The position numbers and the translations under genes were made by a program. From the NCBI RefSeq assembly GCF_020687205.1, contig NZ_JAJEQE010000031.1:1-37363 (forward strand): a DNA stretch of 37,363 bases. Reading direction: 5' to 3'. Under the pieces are notes generated by a model that was given only the letters and a program-made list of their open reading frames with translations, searched no databases and was not told the origin of the DNA. The stretch is from Hominisplanchenecus faecis. Lineage in GTDB: Bacteria; Bacillota; Clostridia; Lachnospirales; Lachnospiraceae. The number at the start of each line of letters is the position of its first letter. Within the stretch, counting starts at the first letter, position 1. Below are positions 33,889-37,363 of the stretch, piece after piece.

Positions 33889-34338
33889 ATGACAGCAGAG
33901 GAGCTAAATTTAAAAGACGGTGAATACACCGCAGAAGTTACGATGGAAGGCGGAAGCGGAAGAGCAACGATCGATTCTCCGACTGACATTTCGGTAAAAG
34001 ATGGAAAAGTAACAGCTGAGATTAAATGGAGCAGTTCACATTATGACTATATGCTGGTTGACGGTGAAAAATTTCTTCCGGTCAATACGGAAGGAAATTC
34101 TGTTTTTGAAATTCCGGTTGCAGAATTTGATGAACCGATGGCTGTAACGGCAGATACGACTGCGATGAGTGTCCCGCATGAAATAGAGTATACGCTGACC
34201 TTTGCATCAGACACCGTGACAGTGTCCGGTTCCGGATCGGGTATGAGTGGATCGGTAAATATCGCATTGTGGATTGCAGTTGCAGTGGCTGTGTTCATGC
34301 CGGTTGTTACCAGGATGAGACGAAAGGAAAAGAAATGA
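33889..34338 (+). CDS. NEAT-like domain protein with C-terminal membrane anchor and no signal peptide
   Basis: 149 residues. Domain residues 6-115 (LKDGEYTAEVTMEGGSGRATIDSPTDISVKDGKVTAEIKWSSSHYDYMLVDGEKF...) resemble the small lipoprotein before it, sharing DG[TE]YTA and VKDGK[MV]T. One C-terminal membrane segment (about 124-140) is followed by RMRRKEKK, which by the positive-inside rule would leave the domain outside. Yet no N-terminal signal peptide exists and the ribosome site (AAAAGGAGAAATC) gives this start. Thus the domain either is exported unusually or the gene lost its 5' end. The stop overlaps the next ATG (ATGA). Confidence 0.65.
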   Translation: MTAEELNLKDGEYTAEVTMEGGSGRATIDSPTDISVKDGKVTAEIKWSSSHYDYMLVDGEKFLPVNTEGNSVFEIPVAEFDEPMAVTADTTAMSVPHEIEYTLTFASDTVTVSGSGSGMSGSVNIALWIAVAVAVFMPVVTRMRRKEKK

Positions 34339-35474
34339 AGAAAATAGTGGGGGTACTCGGTGTTGCATTCTGCCTGATGCTGGCAGGCTGTGCATCGCAA
34401 AAACAGGATACGATTGAAAAGCGGAATACCGATATCAGCAAGGATCTGACATATGATCACAGCATGGAACTGGAGTACGCAAAGATGTTTGCGGTGGATT
34501 ATTATCAGAATGATTATGCACTTGTCACGATCGCAGATGACGGGAAATATCTGATCGTACCGGAAGGAGAATCTGTGCCGGAAGATATGGATAAGGATAT
34601 CACGGTGCTGCAGCAGCCGATCCAGAATATTTATCTGGCGGCTTCGGCGGCGATGGATATGTTTGTGGCGACAGATGCACTGGATGCGGTTCGATTCAGC
34701 TCGCTGAAAGCAGATGGCTGGTACATAGAAGAGGCGAAAAAAGCCATGGAAGATGGGGATATTATTTATGCCGGGAAATATTCAGCCCCGGACTATGAGA
34801 TGATATTGAATGAAAACTGTGGGCTTGCCATCGAGAATACCATGATTCTGCATACACCGGAAGTAAAAGAGCAGATGGAAAAATTTAATATTCCGGTTCT
34901 GGTCGATCATTCCAGCTATGAGACAAATCCGCTCGGACGTACTGAATGGGTCAAACTTTATGGGATGCTGACCGGGCATGAAGATCAGGCAGAGCAGGCG
35001 TTTGATGCAGAAGCGAAAGCGTTTGAACAGGTGAGTGATCAGGATGCAACCGGAAAAACGGTGGCATTTTTCTATATCACGACAAATGGGGAAGCAAACG
35101 TGCGAAAAAGTGCGGATTATCTGCCGAAAATGATTGAACTTGCCGGCGGAAGCTATATTTTTGATGATCTAGGTAACGAGGAGGAAGCGACATCTACAGT
35201 TTCCCTTCAGATGGAAGAATTTTATGCCGGAGCAAAAGACGCAGACTATATTATTTATAATAGTACAATAGAAGGAGAATTGTCTTCTATGCAGGATCTT
35301 CTGGCAAAAAGCCCGCTGCTTGAGAAATTCAAAGCGGTGAAAGAAGGACATGTATACTGCACGACCAAGAATCTCTATCAGTCAACAATGGAACTTGGGA
35401 CAATCACATCCGATATTCGAAAAATGCTGACCGGAGACGATGCAGACCTGACTTATCTGTATAAGGTGGAGTGA
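34335..35474 (+). CDS. BtuF/FecB-type ABC substrate-binding lipoprotein
   Basis: 379 residues from the ATG at 34335, which overlaps the preceding stop by 4 bases (ATGA). Lipobox LAGC at C19. The two-lobed TroA/BtuF-like region has YAKMFAVDYY, a series of lobe 1 elements and the second lobe GKTVAFFYITTNGEANVRKSADYLPKMIELAGGSYIFDDLG, ending with the helix SDIRKMLTG. Family binds B12, ferric siderophores or heme. A B12 riboswitch upstream favours corrinoid or cobalt-chelate as ligand; heme is possible because of the NEAT-like neighbours. An ATG at 34269 in the same frame lies inside the previous gene and was rejected. Confidence 0.8.
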   Translation: MKKIVGVLGVAFCLMLAGCASQKQDTIEKRNTDISKDLTYDHSMELEYAKMFAVDYYQNDYALVTIADDGKYLIVPEGESVPEDMDKDITVLQQPIQNIYLAASAAMDMFVATDALDAVRFSSLKADGWYIEEAKKAMEDGDIIYAGKYSAPDYEMILNENCGLAIENTMILHTPEVKEQMEKFNIPVLVDHSSYETNPLGRTEWVKLYGMLTGHEDQAEQAFDAEAKAFEQVSDQDATGKTVAFFYITTNGEANVRKSADYLPKMIELAGGSYIFDDLGNEEEATSTVSLQMEEFYAGAKDADYIIYNSTIEGELSSMQDLLAKSPLLEKFKAVKEGHVYCTTKNLYQSTMELGTITSDIRKMLTGDDADLTYLYKVE

Positions 35475-35478
35475 TACG

Positions 35479-36489
35479 ATGAAAAAAAGCAGATATGGTG
35501 CTGCATTTATCATTCTTGCAGCTTTGTTATTTTTATTTTTGGTTTTGAATATATGCATCGGAAGTGTAAATATACCGGTTTCGGAGATACCGAAAATGCT
35601 GTGGGGAAATGGAGCGGATGAAACCTTTACGGATATTGTGATGGGAATCCGTTTTCCGAGAGCAATGGCAGCGGCAATCCTAGGCGGCGGGCTGGCATTG
35701 TCCGGATATCTTTTGCAGACTTTTTTTCATAATCCGATCGCCGGACCGTTTACACTGGGAATTTCCTCCGGAGCAAAACTGGTCGTGGCACTTGTCATGG
35801 TAGCTTCCCTTGGAAATGCCCTGCATTTAAGTTCCTGGGTGATGATCATGGCAGCTTTTGTTGGTTCCATGATCTGTATGGGATTTGTGATCCTGATGTC
35901 GAAAGTGACCGATCAGATGTCGATGCTGATCGTCAGCGGCGTTATGATCGGATATATCTGTTCTGCGATTACCGATTTTGTGGTAACATTTGCGGACGAT
36001 GCCGATATTGTCAATCTGCATAACTGGTCAAAAGGAAGTTTTTCCGGGATTACCTGGGATAATGTAGTGATCATGGCGATCGTTGTCGGGATCACTTCGA
36101 TCTGCGTTTTTCTGATGTCAAAGCCGATCAGTGCCTATCAGATGGGAGAATCTTATGCCCAGAATATGGGACTGAATGTACAGCTGTTTCGCATACTGCT
36201 CGTGCTGTTATCCAGTATTCTGTCAGCCTGTGTGACAGCCTTTGCAGGACCGGTATCCTTTGTTGGAATTGCTGTTCCGCATCTGGTTAAAAATTTATTC
36301 GGCACCGCAAAACCGATCATCATGATACCCGCGTGTTTCCTTGGCGGATCTGTTTTCTGTCTGTTTTGTGACCTCTTGGCAAGAATCATGTTTGCTCCGA
36401 CAGAACTTTCCATCAGTACGATCACAGCGGTATTTGGGGCACCGGTGGTAATCTATATTATGATTCACAGAAAAAAAGAAAAAGTGTGA
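35479..36489 (+). CDS. FecCD-family ABC permease (BtuC-like)
   Basis: 336 residues with about ten hydrophobic segments and family motifs RFPRAMAAAILGGGLALSGYLLQTFFHNPIAGPFTLGISSGAKL, NLHNWSKGSFSGITWDNV, and GPVSFVGIAVPHLVKNLFG near the C-terminus (the coupling region). It starts 4 bases after the binding-protein stop, with GGTGGAGTG as ribosome site. Partner ATPase (BtuD/FecE) should follow, but an IS200/IS605-type region is found instead, so the ATPase may be elsewhere or lost. Confidence 0.9.
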   Translation: MKKSRYGAAFIILAALLFLFLVLNICIGSVNIPVSEIPKMLWGNGADETFTDIVMGIRFPRAMAAAILGGGLALSGYLLQTFFHNPIAGPFTLGISSGAKLVVALVMVASLGNALHLSSWVMIMAAFVGSMICMGFVILMSKVTDQMSMLIVSGVMIGYICSAITDFVVTFADDADIVNLHNWSKGSFSGITWDNVVIMAIVVGITSICVFLMSKPISAYQMGESYAQNMGLNVQLFRILLVLLSSILSACVTAFAGPVSFVGIAVPHLVKNLFGTAKPIIMIPACFLGGSVFCLFCDLLARIMFAPTELSISTITAVFGAPVVIYIMIHRKKEKV

Positions 36490-36528
36490 AATCAGGAATC
36501 ATGGAACAGTTCATGCAATGCATAAGGT

Positions 36529-36557
36529 ATATCTTGCAGCAAGAATGTCAGAAATAT
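36529..36557 (+). promoter_or_regulatory. Intercistronic RNA hairpin, copy 2
   Basis: ATATCTT (36529-36535) pairs with GAAATAT (36551-36557; 6 of 7 pairs) around GCAGCAAGAATGTCA. By my alignment 38 of 48 bases match 33140-33187 and all ten differences are transitions. It directly follows the permease gene, where an ATPase gene would be expected to start. Confidence 0.6.
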
Positions 36558-36568
36558 TTTTGAAATAA

Positions 36569-36613
36569 GGCTACCGCAATCCCACTGGCTTTAGACGGTG
36601 GGTTAAGGTAGCC
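36569..36613. mobile_element. IS200/IS605-type terminal palindrome
   Basis: GGCTACC/GGTAGCC (36569-36575/36607-36613) enclose CCCAC/GTGGG (36581-36585/36598-36602). This imperfect hairpin with CCCACTGG...GACGGTGGG is reminiscent of IS200/IS605 left or right ends recognised by TnpA. It lies about 250 bases before tnpA remnants, so it may be the left end or a separate remnant. Confidence 0.5.
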
Positions 36614-36690
36614 AAAAATCAGAAATTATAGTATACTCATGGCATGGGAACCTGGAAATCTAAAAACAGACACAAATACTTATGATGTTG

Positions 36691-36867
36691 GGGTCAAAAG
36701 ATGCCATACGAATTGTTCCGTACTTCGTACTTCCACAATTCTACCCAATATTCGCATATCGTGAAGCTTACGCTCCACTTTTATGCTCATATCGGGGCGG
36801 GTCATTAAGCCATAAAACCACTTTTGTGCAAGCACATCGTGGTTTCAGGCTTTTGACCCTGGCATCT
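36691..36867. repeat. Dispersed repeat, copy B (about 177 bp)
   Basis: Starts GGGTCAAAAGATGCCAT and ends TTTTGACCCTGGCATCT, so the two end blocks are the same sequence family in permuted, inverted order. Inside are GAATTGT/ACAATTC and AAACCAC/GTGGTTT hairpins, the latter with a TGTGC-AA-GCACA core. The right 59 bases match copy A at 52 positions. It abuts the tnpA remnant. The ORF that can be read across it (36682-36948) is not believed to be a gene. Confidence 0.7.
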
Positions 36868-37238
36868 ACTTATTACAATATCACATTATTTTCGTCTGCA
36901 AATATAGGAAGAAATTACTGGTTTCGAGGCAGATATCAGATGATATAAAGCAGTTTTCATATGAGATATGCCAAAAACACAGTGTTATTATCAGATATAT
37001 GGAAACAGATAAAGACCATATTCATTACATGATAGAGACAGAACCGACAATGTCTATTAGTAAGATTGTAAACCTGATGAAGAACTATACAACATACCAT
37101 ATATGAAAAAGTTATCCCCAATATTTACGAAAACAATTTTGGAAAGAACATACCTTTTGGACAGATGGATATTTTGCATGTAGTGTAGGAAATGTATCGG
37201 AAGAAATGCTGAAAAGATATATAGAAAATCAAGGTTGA
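36867..37238 (+). pseudogene. IS200/IS605 tnpA (Y1 transposase), 5'-truncated and with internal stop
   Basis: In one frame the translation reads LLQYHIIFVCKYRKKLLV..., then TDKDHIHYMIE with the HUH metal motif HIH, KIVNLMKNYTT, and FWTDGYFACSVGNVSEEMLKRYIENQG with the likely catalytic Tyr in RYIENQ. A TGA at 37104-37106 stands where family members have Trp (TGG in the expected YHIWKSYP), and the first dozen residues with the start codon are missing, replaced by dispersed repeat copy B. So the gene is dead in cis. Confidence 0.85.
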
Positions 37239-37256
37239 GAAAGAGGGTGACAGTGG

Positions 37257-37363
37257 ATGTTAAAGGCATATAAATACAGAATATACCCTAATAATGAGCA
37301 GAAAATACAAATTGCAAAAACATTTGGCTGTTGCCGTTTTGTATATAATCAGTCACTGGCATA
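37257..37363 (+). CDS. TnpB (IS200/IS605 OrfB), 5' part only
   Basis: ATG at 37257 begins MLKAYKYRIYPNNEQKIQIAKTFGCCRFVYNQSLA, the N-terminus of TnpB/OrfB proteins, RNA-guided nucleases of IS200/IS605 elements that use an omega RNA from the element's right end. GAGGGTGACAGTGG gives a modest ribosome site. The gene is cut by the window end, so catalytic RuvC residues cannot be seen. Confidence 0.88.
   Translation, partial: MLKAYKYRIYPNNEQKIQIAKTFGCCRFVYNQSLA

Noticed and set aside
36682-36948. 88-codon ORF on the plus strand before tnpB
   Set aside because: It crosses the dispersed repeat and reads tnpA in the wrong frame; no ribosome site.
1-37363. CRISPR array, tRNA or rRNA genes
   Set aside because: I saw no regularly spaced direct repeats and no tRNA cloverleaf or rRNA-like stretch; the short repeats seen are dispersed and palindromic.

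Overview
The window looks like a chromosomal segment of a gut Lachnospiraceae-type Firmicute, near the [Ruminococcus] torques/lactaris/Mediterraneibacter group. This is inferred from moderate GC, strong AGGAGG-type ribosome binding sites, a MecA adaptor, GdpP-rplI-dnaB and rpsF-ssb-rpsR operons, S-box control of metK, a secreted GH33 sialidase and a spore-type GH18 protein. The species cannot be fixed from the sequence alone.

Positions 1-17.9 kb are mostly core genome. A partial Rpn-type nuclease is followed by a guanylate-kinase-like protein and a tight operon of holB, ricT(yaaT), a TrmN6-type methyltransferase, rsmI and a MarR regulator. A convergent DUF885 metallopeptidase, divergent aroK, murA, a SAM-I riboswitch with metK, an RluA-type pseudouridine synthase and an AI-2E/YtvI-type permease come next. 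Then gdpP-rplI-dnaB and a MerR-type protein. Gene functions here are replication, translation, cell wall and c-di-AMP turnover.

Positions 17.9-23.6 kb hold a tiny 2[4Fe-4S] ferredoxin divergent from a DUF1858 protein, mecA, and a gene-poor stretch (19.5-20.6 kb) with repeats, an isolated promoter/terminator pair and a small ORF whose 5' end crosses a G8 tract. A GH18 protein with an SH3-like region and the rpsF-ssb-rpsR operon with a structured leader follow.

Positions 23.6-31.3 kb are accessory: a 1116-residue sialidase with FIVAR-like and BspA-type LRR regions, a coupled small membrane-anchored protein, a hairpin-rich non-coding gap, an ECF sigma/anti-sigma pair whose upstream region carries a 142-bp MITE-like element with perfect 18-bp TIRs and an 8-bp target duplication, a deletion-scarred acetyltransferase pseudogene and an AAA-ATPase/PD-(D/E)XK protein.

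Positions 31.3-36.5 kb form a cobalamin-riboswitch operon: a lipoprotein CbiK-like chelatase, two related small beta-rich proteins (one a lipoprotein, one with a C-terminal membrane anchor and no signal peptide), a BtuF/FecB-like lipoprotein and a FecCD-type permease. The ATPase that should follow is absent. A second copy of an RNA hairpin that also precedes the first small lipoprotein is followed by an IS200/IS605-type insertion with a decayed tnpA and the start of tnpB, which runs off the window. My main candidates for something undescribed are this surface chelatase/binding-protein/transport operon with its paired, covarying hairpins, and the dispersed GATGCCAGGGTC repeat family.
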